64,000 nucleotides of DNA from Streptomyces sp. 1331.2 (GCF_900199205.1 NZ_OBMJ01000001.1:7185001-7249000), one strand, 5' to 3'; positions 39,185 through 49,200 are shown, numbered from the stretch's first letter. The notes: a model not told the origin generated them from the letters alone. A program made the numbers and translations.

Positions 39185-40420
39185 TCAGGAACCGGCCCGG
39201 CGCTTGTTGTAGACGTCGAAGCCGACGGCCGCGAGCAGCACCAGGCCCTTGATCACCTGCTGGTAGTCGGTGCCGACGCCCACCAACGACATGCCGTTGT
39301 TCAGAACGCCGAGCACCAGGCCGCCGATGATCGCGCCCATCACGGTGCCCACACCGCCGCTGGCGGAGGCGCCGCCGATGAAGGCGGCGGCGATCGCCTC
39401 CAGCTCGAAGTTGATGCCGGCCTGCGGCGTGCCGGCGTTGAGCCGCGCGGCGAAGACCAGTCCGGCCAGCGCCGCGAGGACGCCCATGTTGGTGAAGGCG
39501 AGGAAGACGACCCGCTTGCTCTTCACACCCGACAGCTTGGCAGCCGCCTCGTTGCCGCCGATGGCGTAGGTGTGCCGCCCGATGATCGAGTTGCGCATCA
39601 GGTAGCCGAAGCCGACCAGCAGCCCGCCGAGGATCAGCAGCACGATCGGCACGCCGTGGTAGCTGGCCAGCAGCAGGGTGAAGGCGACCACGGCCGCGGT
39701 GATCACGGCGAGCTTGGTCAGGAACAGCGGGAGCGGGAGCACCTCCAGTCCGTACGAGGCGGTCTGCCGCCGGCCGCGCACCTCCTGGAGGACCGCGACG
39801 GCCAGCACGCCGAGACCGATCAGCAGGGTGAGGTTGTGGTAGTTGGTGTGCGGTCCGACCTCGGGGAGGAAGCCGCTGCTGATGCTCTGGAAGCCCTTGG
39901 GGAACGGCGCCACCGACTGGCCCTGGAGCAGGATCTGGGTGCCGCCGCGGAACAGCAGCATGCCCGCCAGGGTGACGATGAAGGACGGGATCCCGAGGTA
40001 GGCGATCCAGAAGCCCTGCCAGGCGCCGGCGAGGGCGCCGATCACCAGCGCGACCAGCATCGCCACGGGCCACGGCAGGTGCTGCTTGACCATCATCACC
40101 GCGGCGGCGGCCCCGACGAAGGCGGCCAGCGAGCCGACCGAGAGGTCGATGTGCCCGGCGATGATGACGATCATCATCCCGATCGCCAGGATGAGGATGT
40201 AGCCGTTCTGCTGGATCAGGTTGGTGATGTTGAGCGGCTGGAGCAGGATGCCGTCCGTCCAGATCTGGAACAGCAGCACGATCAGCGCGAGGGCGACCAG
40301 CATGCCGTACTGGCGCACGTTGCCGCGCAGCGCGCGGGCCAGCACGCCGCCGAGGGAGGTGCCCTGGCCGGCCTGCGGGGCCTTCGGGGACGAATCCGGG
40401 ATGATCTCGGTCTGGGCCAT
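39185..40420 (-). CDS. Sugar ABC transporter permease (XylH/MmsB/GguB family)
   Basis: A 411-residue membrane subunit of a monosaccharide importer, with about ten to eleven spans. GHIDLSVGSLAAFVGAAAA and RHTYAIGGNEAAAKLSGV are family blocks, the latter the loop that docks the ATPase. It is three bases downstream of the ATP-binding gene in a leftward operon of binding protein, ATPase and permease. The operator shared with araB makes L-arabinose the likely substrate. Confidence 0.95.
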   Translation of the reverse strand: MAQTEIIPDSSPKAPQAGQGTSLGGVLARALRGNVRQYGMLVALALIVLLFQIWTDGILLQPLNITNLIQQNGYILILAIGMMIVIIAGHIDLSVGSLAAFVGAAAAVMMVKQHLPWPVAMLVALVIGALAGAWQGFWIAYLGIPSFIVTLAGMLLFRGGTQILLQGQSVAPFPKGFQSISSGFLPEVGPHTNYHNLTLLIGLGVLAVAVLQEVRGRRQTASYGLEVLPLPLFLTKLAVITAAVVAFTLLLASYHGVPIVLLILGGLLVGFGYLMRNSIIGRHTYAIGGNEAAAKLSGVKSKRVVFLAFTNMGVLAALAGLVFAARLNAGTPQAGINFELEAIAAAFIGGASASGGVGTVMGAIIGGLVLGVLNNGMSLVGVGTDYQQVIKGLVLLAAVGFDVYNKRRAGS

Positions 40421-40423
40421 GCC

Positions 40424-41971
40424 TCACACCTGCTCGTTGCTGGATGCGGTGCTCATGGTCATGAGCCGCATGAGGGATTCCTGGGTGGCGTCGGCACGGG
40501 CGACCTCGCCGGTGATCCGGCCTTCGGCCATGGTGTAGATCCGGTCGCACAGGCCCAGGAGTTCGGGGAGTTCGGACGAGATGACGAGCACGGCCTTGCC
40601 CTGGGCGGCCAACTCGGCGATGACCGTGTAGATCTCCGCCTTGGCGCCGATGTCGATGCCGCGGGTGGGCTCGTCGAGGATCAGCACCTCCGGCTCGGCG
40701 AAGATCCACTTGCTGAGGACGACCTTCTGCTGGTTGCCGCCGCTGAGCGTGCCGGTCCGGGTGAACACCGTCGGTGCCTTGATGTTCATGGTGCGCCGGA
40801 ACGATTCGGCGACCTTGGTCTCCGCGTGCCGGTCGACCCGGCCGTAGCGGGCGACCTTGCCGAGCGCGCTCAGCGAGATGTTCCGGCTGATGTCGTCGAT
40901 CAGGTTGAGGCCGAGCTGCTTGCGGTCCTCGGTGACGTACGCGATGCCGTGCCCGATCGCCTCGGGCACCGTCCGGGTACGGATCTCCCGGCCGTGCAGC
41001 CGTACCCGGCCCGCTGCCCACCGCCCGTACGAGCGGCCGAAGACGCTCATCGCGAGTTCCGTGCGGCCGGCGCCCATCAGGCCGGCGATGCCGACGATCT
41101 CACCGCGTCGCACGTTCAGCGAGGCGCCGTCGACCACCATGCGCTGCTGGTCGATCGGGTGCCGCACGCTCCAGTCCTCGACCTCGAAGGCGACCTCGCC
41201 GATCTCGGGGGTGCGTTCGGGGTAGCGGTGCTCCAGGTCGCGGCCGACCATGCCACGGATGATCCGGTCCTCGGAGATGCCCCCGGGGCCGATCGCGATG
41301 GTCTCGATGGTCCGCCCGTCGCGCAGGATGGTCACGGAGTCCGCGACCCGGGCGATCTCGTTCAGCTTGTGCGAGATGATGATGCAGGAGATGCCCTGCG
41401 CCTTGAGTTCGAGGATCAGGTCGAGCAGTTTGCGGCTGTCCTCGTCGTTCAGCGCCGCGGTCGGCTCGTCCAGGATGAGCAGCTTGACCTTCTTGGCCAG
41501 CGCCTTGGCGATCTCGACCAGCTGCTGCTTGCCCACGCCGAGGTCGGCGATCCGGGTGTGCGGGCTCTCGTCGAGACCGACCTGGCGCAGCAGTTCGGCG
41601 GCGTGGGTGAGCGTCCGGTGCCAGCTGACGATGCCGCGCGAGGCGTGCTCGTTGCCGAGGAAGACGTTCTCGGCGATGGACAAGTACGGCACCAGCGCCA
41701 GTTCCTGGTGGATGATGACGATGCCGCGCTGCTCGCTGGCCCGGATGTCCCTGAACCGGCAGGGCTCGCCCTCGAAGAGGATCTCGCCCTCGTAGGCGCC
41801 GTGCGGGTACACGCCGCTGAGCACCTTCATCAGGGTGGACTTGCCGGCGCCGTTCTCGCCGCAGATGGCGTGCACCTCGCCGGCGGCGACGGTCAGGTTG
41901 ACCTCGGAGAGCGCCTTGACGCCGGGGAACGACTTGCTGATCGACCGCATTTCGAGAACGGGTCCAGCCAT
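40424..41971 (-). CDS. Sugar ABC transporter ATP-binding protein (double cassette)
   Basis: A 515-residue protein with two fused nucleotide-binding domains, as in MmsA/GguA/XylG. The first has Walker A GENGAGKST (38-46), LGVGKQQLVEIAKAL as degenerate signature, and LLILDEPTAAL. The second lacks a perfect Walker A (GLMGAGRTEL) but keeps LSGGNQQKVVLSKW and LILDEPTRGID. Such asymmetry is normal in this family. It powers the arabinose-type importer. Confidence 0.96.
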   Translation of the reverse strand: MAGPVLEMRSISKSFPGVKALSEVNLTVAAGEVHAICGENGAGKSTLMKVLSGVYPHGAYEGEILFEGEPCRFRDIRASEQRGIVIIHQELALVPYLSIAENVFLGNEHASRGIVSWHRTLTHAAELLRQVGLDESPHTRIADLGVGKQQLVEIAKALAKKVKLLILDEPTAALNDEDSRKLLDLILELKAQGISCIIISHKLNEIARVADSVTILRDGRTIETIAIGPGGISEDRIIRGMVGRDLEHRYPERTPEIGEVAFEVEDWSVRHPIDQQRMVVDGASLNVRRGEIVGIAGLMGAGRTELAMSVFGRSYGRWAAGRVRLHGREIRTRTVPEAIGHGIAYVTEDRKQLGLNLIDDISRNISLSALGKVARYGRVDRHAETKVAESFRRTMNIKAPTVFTRTGTLSGGNQQKVVLSKWIFAEPEVLILDEPTRGIDIGAKAEIYTVIAELAAQGKAVLVISSELPELLGLCDRIYTMAEGRITGEVARADATQESLMRLMTMSTASSNEQV

Positions 41972-42092
41972 GGGTGTGCGTCCGTATCGTTCGGGGCGGT
42001 GCAGTGGGGGAGAGGTGGCCCCGGGCTCCGGGGAGCCCGGGTTCCGTGGGCCCCGGTCCGTGGGGCCCGGGGTTCCGCACCGCCGGTTCGGC

Positions 42093-42117
42093 GCGGGGCC
42101 CGTCGACCGGGCCCCGC
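42093..42117 (-). terminator. Hairpin after the sugar-binding protein gene
   Basis: GCGGGGCCCG (42093-42102) pairs with 42108-42117, three bases past the binding-protein stop. Similar CCCCGGG repeats fill the rest of the gap to 41971. It likely lowers transcription into the ATPase gene, so more binding protein than ATPase is made. Confidence 0.7.
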
Positions 42118-42120
42118 GGG

Positions 42121-43215
42121 CTACTTGAGCTGGTCCGCGGTGTACTGACCGCTGTCGACCAGGACCTTCTGGTAGTTGTCCTTGTCGACGCTGACCGGCT
42201 GGAGCAGCTGCGCCGGAACGGTCTTCACGCCGTTGTTGTACTGGCTGGTGTCGTTGACCTCGGGCTTCCCGCCGGTCAGCACCGCGTCGCCCATCTGGAC
42301 GGCGGCCTTCGCGAGTTGGCGGGTGTCCTTGTAGACGGTCTGGGTCTGCTCGCCCGCGATGATCGACTTCACCGAGGCCAGCTCGCCGTCCTGGCCCGTG
42401 ACGACGGGCAGCGACTTGGCGGTGCCGTAGCCGACGCCCTTGAGCGAGGAGAGGATGCCGATCGAGATGCCGTCGTACGGGGAGAGCACGGCGTCGACGT
42501 GGGCGGAGGTGTAGGCCTTGCTCAGCAGGTTGTCCATCCGGGACTGGGCGACACCGCCGTCCCAGCGCAGCGTGGCGACCTGGTTGAACTCGGTCTGCCC
42601 GCTCTGCACGACCAGCTTCTTCTGGTCGAGGTACGGCTTGAGGACGCTCATCGCGCCGTTGAAGAAGAAGGTGGCGTTGTTGTCGTCCGGCGAACCGGCG
42701 AACAGCTCGATGTTGAACGGGCCCTTGCCGTCCTTGAGGCCGAGCTTGTCGGCGATGTAGCTGCCCTGGAGGACGCCGACCTTGTAGTTGTCGAAGGTCG
42801 CGTAGTAGTCGACGTTGGCCGTGCCCTTGATCAGCCGGTCGTAGGAGATCACCGGGATGTGGGCGTCGGCGGCCTTCTGCAGCACGTTGGTCAGGGAGGA
42901 ACCGTCGATGGCCGCGATCACCAGCAGCTTGGCGCCCTTGGTGATCATGTTCTCCACCTGGGAGACCTGGTTCTCCACCACGTTGTCGCCGTACTGCAGG
43001 TCGGTCTTGTAGCCCTTGGCCTGGAACTCCTTGACCATGTTGTTGCCGTCGTTGATCCAGCGCTCCGACGACTTGGTCGGCATCGCGATGCCGACCAGAC
43101 CACCCTTGGCGTCGCCCTTGGCGGGGCCGTCACCGGCACCGTTGGCGCTCTGGCCGCATGCCGCCAGCGAGAGCACCAGGCCCGCGGCGACGAGGCCCGC
43201 CGAAATCTTCCGCAC
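42121..43215 (-). CDS. Sugar ABC transporter substrate-binding lipoprotein (ChvE/XylF family)
   Basis: A 364-residue lipoprotein: signal peptide with lipobox LAAC and lipidated Cys20, then a type I periplasmic-binding fold beginning LVGIAMPTKSSERWINDGNN and including VENMITKGAKLLVIAAIDGS and DAVLSPYDGISIG. This matches the multiple-monosaccharide binding proteins (ChvE, XylF, GguD). It is the first gene of the operon and follows an operator identical to that of araB, so arabinose is the best guess for its ligand. Confidence 0.95.
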   Translation of the reverse strand: MRKISAGLVAAGLVLSLAACGQSANGAGDGPAKGDAKGGLVGIAMPTKSSERWINDGNNMVKEFQAKGYKTDLQYGDNVVENQVSQVENMITKGAKLLVIAAIDGSSLTNVLQKAADAHIPVISYDRLIKGTANVDYYATFDNYKVGVLQGSYIADKLGLKDGKGPFNIELFAGSPDDNNATFFFNGAMSVLKPYLDQKKLVVQSGQTEFNQVATLRWDGGVAQSRMDNLLSKAYTSAHVDAVLSPYDGISIGILSSLKGVGYGTAKSLPVVTGQDGELASVKSIIAGEQTQTVYKDTRQLAKAAVQMGDAVLTGGKPEVNDTSQYNNGVKTVPAQLLQPVSVDKDNYQKVLVDSGQYTADQLK

Positions 43216-43352
43216 AGTTCCTCCAGTGATGTTCCGCGACCGGGTCCGGCGCCCCTGCTGGGCGGCCGGGAGCGGTCGAGCGGGCCGGCCGGAGCGCTCC
43301 CTCGCGCTGTGGAACGTCGGGGCGGCAGTAGCTCTGGCCTGGCGTGAAATGA

Positions 43353-43381
43353 AGTGTTAACGCTAACAAGGGTGGCGTCAA
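43353..43381 (-). promoter_or_regulatory. Promoter and AraR operator of the sugar ABC operon
   Basis: Read leftward, TTGACG (43376-43381), a 17-base spacer and AACACT (43353-43358) form the promoter. The operator TGTTAGCGTTAACA (complement of 43355-43368) covers the -10 element. The same 14-mer in the same place is found before araB. The rest of the 43216-43828 gap holds no gene that I can support. Confidence 0.7.
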
Positions 43382-43828
43382 GAGCCCTTGGATCACTGTT
43401 GGATAGCGGTGTGCGGCCGGTGCCCTGCACCCGGTGCGGCTGGACGCACTCCACCCGAACGGGAGGTCCGGCCGGGGTCCGGGAGGCGAGGGCGCGGTGA
43501 ACCGTCGGTGAACGCCGGGTTCCGGTCGGGCCCGGAGTGGGTATGCGGCCCTCGGCCCCCGCCCTCGACGGTGTGACCCGGCCTCCGACGGTGTGATCCG
43601 GTCAACGGCCGGGAAGGCGTCGGAGTGTCGGGAGCAAGCGGGTCCGCGACGTCCGGGCCGGGTCCATTTGGCGGTTCGGGCGAACCGGTGAGCGCTCACC
43701 TACCGCAATGGCCACATGTGGCCGGCGTGAACGGCTGGTAAGAAGGTAGCCGCCCGATGGACCGAGGGTGACGGATCGGCCCGGACCCGGTCGCGTACTG
43801 TGGTCGGCAGCCGAGGAGGGGACTACGC

Positions 43829-44860
43829 GTGGGAACCGAGAACGCCGGGACGGAACAGCGCCAGCCAGTGATGGCGGACGTGGCGAAACTGGCGGGGGTG
43901 TCCCATCAGACGGTGTCCCGGGTGCTCAACGGCGCCCCGCACGTCCGGCCGGACACCAGGGACCGGGTGCTGGCCGCCATCCGGGAGCTGGACTACCGGC
44001 CCAACTCCGCCGCCCGGGCCCTGGTCACCCGCCGCTCGCAGACCCTCGGCGTGGTCAGCTTCGAGTCGACGCTCTACGGGCCGGCCTCGATGCTGGACGG
44101 CATCGAACAGGCCGCGCGCAGCGCCGGGTACTTCGTGAGCGTGTCCAGTCTGCGTTCGCTGGACGGCCGTTCGGTCCAGGAGGCCGTCGACCGGCTGCGC
44201 GACCAGGGGGTGGAGGGCGTCGTGGTGATCGCGCCGCAGACCTCCTCCGTCAGCGCGGTGGCCCGGCTCTCCAGCTCGGTGCCGGTGGTCGCGGTCGGCT
44301 CGGGCAACCAGAGCCAGGTGCCCATGGTGTCGGTGAGCAACCGCTTCGGTGCCGGAGAGGCCACCGGGCACCTGCTCGACCTGGGCCACCGCACCGTGCA
44401 CCACGTGGCCGGGCCGGCCAACTGGCTGGAGAGCCAGGACCGCGAGGAAGGGTGGCGCCGCACGCTGCTGGCGGCCGGAGCCCCCGTGCCGGAGGTGCAG
44501 CGCGGCGACTGGAGCGCTCGCTCGGGCTACCAGGCGGGGCTGCGGCTGCTGGAACTGCGCGACGTCACCGCCGTGTTCTGCGCCAACGACCACATGGCGC
44601 TCGGGCTGCTGCGCGCCCTGAACGAGGCCCGCCGGTCGGTCCCGGAGGAGATCAGCGTGGTCGGTTTCGACGACATCCCGGAGGCCGCCTACTTCACTCC
44701 GCCGCTGACCACCATGCGGCAGGACTTCGCCGAACTCGGCCGACGGGCCCTGGAGATGCTCGTCGGGGCGCTGGAGGGCACTGCGCCCTCCCCGGCCCAT
44801 GTGCAGATCACTCCGGAGATGGTGCTGCGGCGCAGCGCGGCCCCCGTCTCCGGGCGTTGA
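43829..44860 (+). CDS. araR: LacI-family repressor, probable arabinose regulator
   Basis: A 343-residue repressor. The helix-turn-helix is MADVAKLAGVSHQTVSRVLNGAPHV (15-39) with hinge helix PNSAARALVTRRSQTLGVV, followed by a periplasmic-binding-like sensor domain ending FDDIPEAAYFTPPLTTMRQ. The GTG start follows GAGGAGGGG. It lies between the sugar ABC operon and araBDA, and both have identical LacI-type operators over their promoters, so it likely represses both and is released by L-arabinose. The name is by context. Confidence 0.85.
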   Translation: MGTENAGTEQRQPVMADVAKLAGVSHQTVSRVLNGAPHVRPDTRDRVLAAIRELDYRPNSAARALVTRRSQTLGVVSFESTLYGPASMLDGIEQAARSAGYFVSVSSLRSLDGRSVQEAVDRLRDQGVEGVVVIAPQTSSVSAVARLSSSVPVVAVGSGNQSQVPMVSVSNRFGAGEATGHLLDLGHRTVHHVAGPANWLESQDREEGWRRTLLAAGAPVPEVQRGDWSARSGYQAGLRLLELRDVTAVFCANDHMALGLLRALNEARRSVPEEISVVGFDDIPEAAYFTPPLTTMRQDFAELGRRALEMLVGALEGTAPSPAHVQITPEMVLRRSAAPVSGR

Positions 44861-44966
44861 ACGGCCGTCGGGGCCGCCGACGGCGCTGCCGACGGGTTTC
44901 GCCGCCGCGCTCCTGACCATCCCACCCCCTCGCTCCGCAGGTGGCTGCTCGACCAGGGAACTTCTC

Positions 44967-45012
44967 TTGACATGGGTGTTGTTAGCGTTAACAATCCCTG
45001 TGAGCGTTAACA
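44967..45012 (+). promoter_or_regulatory. araB promoter with two AraR operators
   Basis: TTGACA (44967-44972), 17 bases, then AACAAT (44990-44995) form a strong promoter. Operator 1 TGTTAGCGTTAACA (44980-44993) covers the -10; operator 2 TGTGAGCGTTAACA (44999-45012) covers the start region. A leader of about 200 bases without recognised structure follows to the araB start. Confidence 0.75.
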
Positions 45013-45226
45013 GAGACGCCTCCCAACTCCGCCGGCCGAGCGCTGACACCCGCTTCCCAGCACTCGGCCGGTGGCCCCTCGTTCCGCCCTTCATGAGGGA
45101 GAGGTAGCGGAACGGAGCCTGTCGCCGGTGTGCTCCCCCCCTGCCCCGGTCACGGACCACACCGGCGACGGGCGACACCATCTGTTCACGGCGTCAACGC
45201 CGTTCCCCCGTACGAAGGATGAGCAC

Positions 45227-46924
45227 GTGACCGTCAATCCTGCCGCCCCCGAGCCGGACCGCTACGTCGTCGGCATCGACTTCGGCACCCTCTCCGGCCG
45301 CGCCGTGGTAGTCCGGGTGCGGGACGGCGAGGAGGTGGGCACCGCCGTCCACGACTACCCGCACGCCGTCATCGAGCGCTCACTGCCCGGCACCGGCCGG
45401 CCGCTCCCGCCCGACTGGGCGCTGCAGCACCCCGGGGACTGGCGCGAGGTGCTGCGCACCGCCGTGCCGGCCGCGGTCGCCGCCGCCGGCGTCGACCCGG
45501 CACAGGTCATCGGCATCGCCACCGACTTCACCGCCTGCACCGTCCTGCCGGTGCTCGCCGACGGCACCCCGCTCGCCGAGACGCCCGCCTGGGCGACCCG
45601 CCCGCACGCCTGGCCCAAGCTCTGGAAGCACCATGCCGCCCAGGGCCAGGCCGACCGGATCAACGCCCTGGCCCACGCCCGCGGCGAGAAGTGGATCTCC
45701 CGCTACGGCGGCCGGATCTCCGCCGAGTGGCAGTACGCCAAGGCCCTCCAGGTCCTGGAGGAGGACCCGGCGGTCTACGCCGCGACCGCCCGCTGGATCG
45801 AGGCCGCCGACTGGATCGTCTGGCAGCTCACCGGCGCCGAGAGCCGCAACACCTGCACGGCCGGCTACAAGGGCATCCACCAGGACGGGAGTTACCCGAG
45901 CGAGGACTACCTCGCCGCGCTCCACCCGGACTTCGCCGACTTCGCCCGCACCCGCCTGGAACACCCGCTCTCCCCGCTCGGCTCCCGGGTCGGCTCGCTC
46001 ACCGCGCAGGCCGCCGAGTGGACCGGCCTGCCCGAGGGCATCGCGGTCGCCGCAGGCAACGTCGACGCCCACGTCGCCGCCCCGGCCGCCCGCGCCGTCG
46101 ACAACGGCCGGCTCCTCGCCATCATGGGCACCTCCACCTGCCACGTCGTCAACGGGGCGACGCTCGCCGACGTCCCCGGCATCTGCGGCGTGGTCGAGGA
46201 CGGCATCGTCGCCGGCTCCTACGGCTACGAGGCCGGCCAGAGCGCCGTCGGCGACATCTTCGCCTGGTGGCTGCGCCAGGGCGTGCCCGCCGACTACCTG
46301 GCCGAGGCCGAGGCCGACGGCGGGGACCTGCACAAGCTGCTCACCCGCAAGGCCGCCGCCCAACCCGTCGGCGCGCACGGCCTGGTGGCGCTCGACTGGA
46401 TGAACGGCAACCGCTCCACCCTGGTCGACCACCACCTGTCCGGCGTGATCGTCGGCCTCACCCTGGCCACCCGCCCCGAGGAGGTCTACCGGGCCCTGCT
46501 GGAGGCCACCGCCTTCGGCACCCGCGTCATCGTGGAAGCCCTGGAGCGCGGCGGCGTCCCCGTCACCGAGTTCATCGTCACCGGCGGCCTCAAGAAGAAC
46601 GCCCTGCTGATGCAGATCTACGCCGACGTGCTGCGCCGCCCGGTCTCCGTCGCCGAGTCGGAGCAGGGCCCCGCACTCGGCTCGGCGATCCACGCGGCCG
46701 TCGCCGCCGGGGCGTACCCCGACGTACGGACCGCGTCCGAGGCCATGGGCCGGCTGCAGCAGGGCGCCTACCGGCCCGACCCGGCCGCCGCCGACGTGTA
46801 CGACCGGCTCTTCGCCGAGTACCGCGCCCTGCACGACCACTTCGGCCTCGGCGCCGACAAGCTCCTGCACCGCCTGCGTGACATCCGGAACGCCGCCCTC
46901 ACCACCCCGAGCGAGGCCTTGTGA
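45227..46924 (+). CDS. araB: Ribulokinase
   Basis: Phosphorylates L-ribulose to L-ribulose 5-phosphate. A 565-residue FGGY kinase: YVVGIDFGTLSGRAVVV for the N-terminal phosphate loop, TDFTACTVLPVLADG, IMGTSTCHVVNG, AVGDIFAWWL and VTGGLKKNALLMQIYADVLRRPV in the C-terminal domain. Length and motifs are specific to AraB rather than xylulokinase. GTG 45227 with AAGGATGAG in front is the start. It heads araB-araD-araA and overlaps araD by four bases. Confidence 0.97.
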   Translation: MTVNPAAPEPDRYVVGIDFGTLSGRAVVVRVRDGEEVGTAVHDYPHAVIERSLPGTGRPLPPDWALQHPGDWREVLRTAVPAAVAAAGVDPAQVIGIATDFTACTVLPVLADGTPLAETPAWATRPHAWPKLWKHHAAQGQADRINALAHARGEKWISRYGGRISAEWQYAKALQVLEEDPAVYAATARWIEAADWIVWQLTGAESRNTCTAGYKGIHQDGSYPSEDYLAALHPDFADFARTRLEHPLSPLGSRVGSLTAQAAEWTGLPEGIAVAAGNVDAHVAAPAARAVDNGRLLAIMGTSTCHVVNGATLADVPGICGVVEDGIVAGSYGYEAGQSAVGDIFAWWLRQGVPADYLAEAEADGGDLHKLLTRKAAAQPVGAHGLVALDWMNGNRSTLVDHHLSGVIVGLTLATRPEEVYRALLEATAFGTRVIVEALERGGVPVTEFIVTGGLKKNALLMQIYADVLRRPVSVAESEQGPALGSAIHAAVAAGAYPDVRTASEAMGRLQQGAYRPDPAAADVYDRLFAEYRALHDHFGLGADKLLHRLRDIRNAALTTPSEAL

Positions 46925-47598
46925 ACGCGACCGAAGCGACCATCGACCTGATCCGCCGCCAGGTCAGCGACCTGCACCAGGAGCTGGTCCGCTACAACCT
47001 GGTGGTCTGGACCGCCGGCAACGTCTCCGCGCGCGTCCCCGGCGAGGACCTGCTGGTGATCAAGCCCAGCGGCGTCTCCTACGAGGAACTGACGCCGCAG
47101 AACATGATCGTCTGCGATCTGGACGGCAACGTCGTCGAGGGCGAACACGCGCCCTCCTCCGACACCGCCGCGCACGCCTACGTCTACCGCCACCTGCCCG
47201 AGGTCGGTGGAGTGGTCCACACCCACTCCACCTACGCCTGCGCCTGGGCGGCCCGCGGCGAGGCCGTCCCCTGCGTGCTCACCGCGATGGCCGACGAGTT
47301 CGGCGCCGAGATCCCGGTCGGCCCCTTCGCCCTGATCGGCGACGACTCGATCGGCCGGGGCATCGTGGACACCCTCAAGGGCCACCGCTCGCCCGCCGTC
47401 CTGATGCAGAACCACGGCGTGTTCACCATCGGCAAGGACGCCAAGGCCGCCGTGAAGGCCGCCGTGATGTGCGAGGACGTCGCCCGCACCGTCCACCTCT
47501 CCCGCCAGCTCGGCGAGCCCCTGCCGATCGCCCAGGCGGACATCGACAGCCTCAACTTCCGCTACCAGAACGTCTACGGCCAGCCCCAGGGCCGGTGA
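46921..47598 (+). CDS. araD: L-ribulose-5-phosphate 4-epimerase
   Basis: Converts L-ribulose 5-phosphate to D-xylulose 5-phosphate. A 225-residue class II aldolase-fold enzyme: NVSARVPGEDLLVIKPSGV for phosphate binding, zinc ligands His100 and His102 in VVHTHSTYA, and His165 in QNHGVFTIG. The GTG start overlaps the araB stop, which means coupled translation. Confidence 0.96.
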   Translation: MNATEATIDLIRRQVSDLHQELVRYNLVVWTAGNVSARVPGEDLLVIKPSGVSYEELTPQNMIVCDLDGNVVEGEHAPSSDTAAHAYVYRHLPEVGGVVHTHSTYACAWAARGEAVPCVLTAMADEFGAEIPVGPFALIGDDSIGRGIVDTLKGHRSPAVLMQNHGVFTIGKDAKAAVKAAVMCEDVARTVHLSRQLGEPLPIAQADIDSLNFRYQNVYGQPQGR

Positions 47599-47609
47599 GG
47601 AGCCACCCC

Positions 47610-49118
47610 ATGAAGAAGCCACTGCCCGGCCGCCGGGTCTGGTTCCTGACCGGCAGCCAAGGGCTCTACGGCGAGGACACGCTGCGCCAGGTCGCCGAGC
47701 AGTCCCAGCGGATCGCCGAAGCCCTGAACCGGGACCTCCTCCTGCCGGTCGAGGTCGTCTGGAAGCCCGTCCTCACCGACGCCGCGGCGATCCGCCGGAT
47801 CTGCCTGGACGCCAACTCCGCCGACGACTGCATCGGCCTGATCGCCTGGATGCACACCTTCTCCCCGGCGAAGATGTGGATCGCCGGCCTGGACGCCCTG
47901 CAGAAGCCGCTGCTCCACCTGCACACCCAGGCCGATGTCGAACTGCCCTGGCAGACCATCGACATGGACTTCATGAACCTGAACCAGGCCGCCCACGGCG
48001 ACCGCGAGTTCGGCTACATCCAGTCCCGCCTCGGCGTGCCCCGCAAGACCGTCGCCGGACACGTCAGCGACCCGGCCGTCTCCGGCCGGGTCGCCACCTG
48101 GGCCCGCGCCGCCGTCGGCCGCGCCGAACTGCGCGACCTCAAGCTCGCCCGCTTCGGCGACAACATGCGCGACGTCGCCGTCACCGAGGGCGACAAGGTC
48201 GAGGCCCAGCTGCGCTTCGGCGTCTCCGTCAACACCTACGGCGTCAACGACCTCGTCGCCGCCGTGGACGCGACGGAAGACGGCGACGTCACCGCACTGG
48301 TCAAGGAGTACGAGGACCGCTACCGCCTGGTGCCCGAGCTGCGGGCCGGCGGGGAGCGCCACGAGTCGCTGCGCTACGCCGCGCGGATCGAACTCGGCCT
48401 GCGCGGCTTCCTGGAGCAGGGCGGCTTCCGGGCCTTCACCACCAACTTCGAGGACCTCGGCGGACTGCGCCAGCTGCCCGGCCTCGCCGTGCAGCGGCTG
48501 ATGGCCGACGGCTACGGCTTCGGCGGCGAGGGCGACTGGAAGACCGCCACCCTGCTGCGCACCCTCAAGGCGGCCGCCACCGGACTGCCCGGCGGCACCT
48601 CCTTCATGGAGGACTACACCTACCACCTGGAGTTCGGCCGCGAGCTGATCCTCGGCGCCCACATGCTGGAGGTCTGCCCGAGCATCGCCGCGGCCACCCC
48701 CTCCTGCGAGATCCACCCGCTCTCCATCGGCGGTCGCGAGGACCCGGTCCGGCTGGTCTTCGACGCCGAGCCCGGCCCCGCCGTGGTGGTCGGCCTGGCG
48801 GACCTCGGGGACCGCTTCCGGCTGGTCGCCAACGAGGTCGACGTGGTCGAGCCGCCGGCGCCGCTGCCCAACCTGCCCGTCGCGCGCGCCGTCTGGAAGC
48901 CGCGCCCGGACCTGCACACCTCCACCGAGGCCTGGCTGACGGCCGGCGCACCGCACCACACCGTGCTCTCCGGCGCGCTCGGGGTCGAGGAACTGGAGGA
49001 CCTCGCCGAGATGATCGGCGTGGAACTGCTGGTGATCGACGACGACACGAACATCCGCCGGTTCACCAAGGAACTGCGCTGGAACCAGGCCTACCACCGG
49101 CTCGCCCAGGGCCTGTGA
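47610..49118 (+). CDS. araA: L-arabinose isomerase
   Basis: Converts L-arabinose to L-ribulose. The 502 residues match AraA: VWFLTGSQGLYGEDTLRQV at the N terminus, IAWMHTFSPAKMWI, the metal-site stretch TTNFEDLGGLRQLPGLAVQRLM, GYGFGGEGDWKTA and FMEDYTYHLE. It starts 11 bases after araD with GGAG in front. The araB-araD-araA order gives a full route from arabinose to the pentose phosphate pathway. Confidence 0.97.
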   Translation: MKKPLPGRRVWFLTGSQGLYGEDTLRQVAEQSQRIAEALNRDLLLPVEVVWKPVLTDAAAIRRICLDANSADDCIGLIAWMHTFSPAKMWIAGLDALQKPLLHLHTQADVELPWQTIDMDFMNLNQAAHGDREFGYIQSRLGVPRKTVAGHVSDPAVSGRVATWARAAVGRAELRDLKLARFGDNMRDVAVTEGDKVEAQLRFGVSVNTYGVNDLVAAVDATEDGDVTALVKEYEDRYRLVPELRAGGERHESLRYAARIELGLRGFLEQGGFRAFTTNFEDLGGLRQLPGLAVQRLMADGYGFGGEGDWKTATLLRTLKAAATGLPGGTSFMEDYTYHLEFGRELILGAHMLEVCPSIAAATPSCEIHPLSIGGREDPVRLVFDAEPGPAVVVGLADLGDRFRLVANEVDVVEPPAPLPNLPVARAVWKPRPDLHTSTEAWLTAGAPHHTVLSGALGVEELEDLAEMIGVELLVIDDDTNIRRFTKELRWNQAYHRLAQGL

Positions 49119-49200
49119 GACCCCTGCCGGGCCGACGCTGCCCGCCGGCCCGGCAGGCGCCGCCCGTCCTCCACCGGCCCCGCAAGAACGGAGAAACCCC

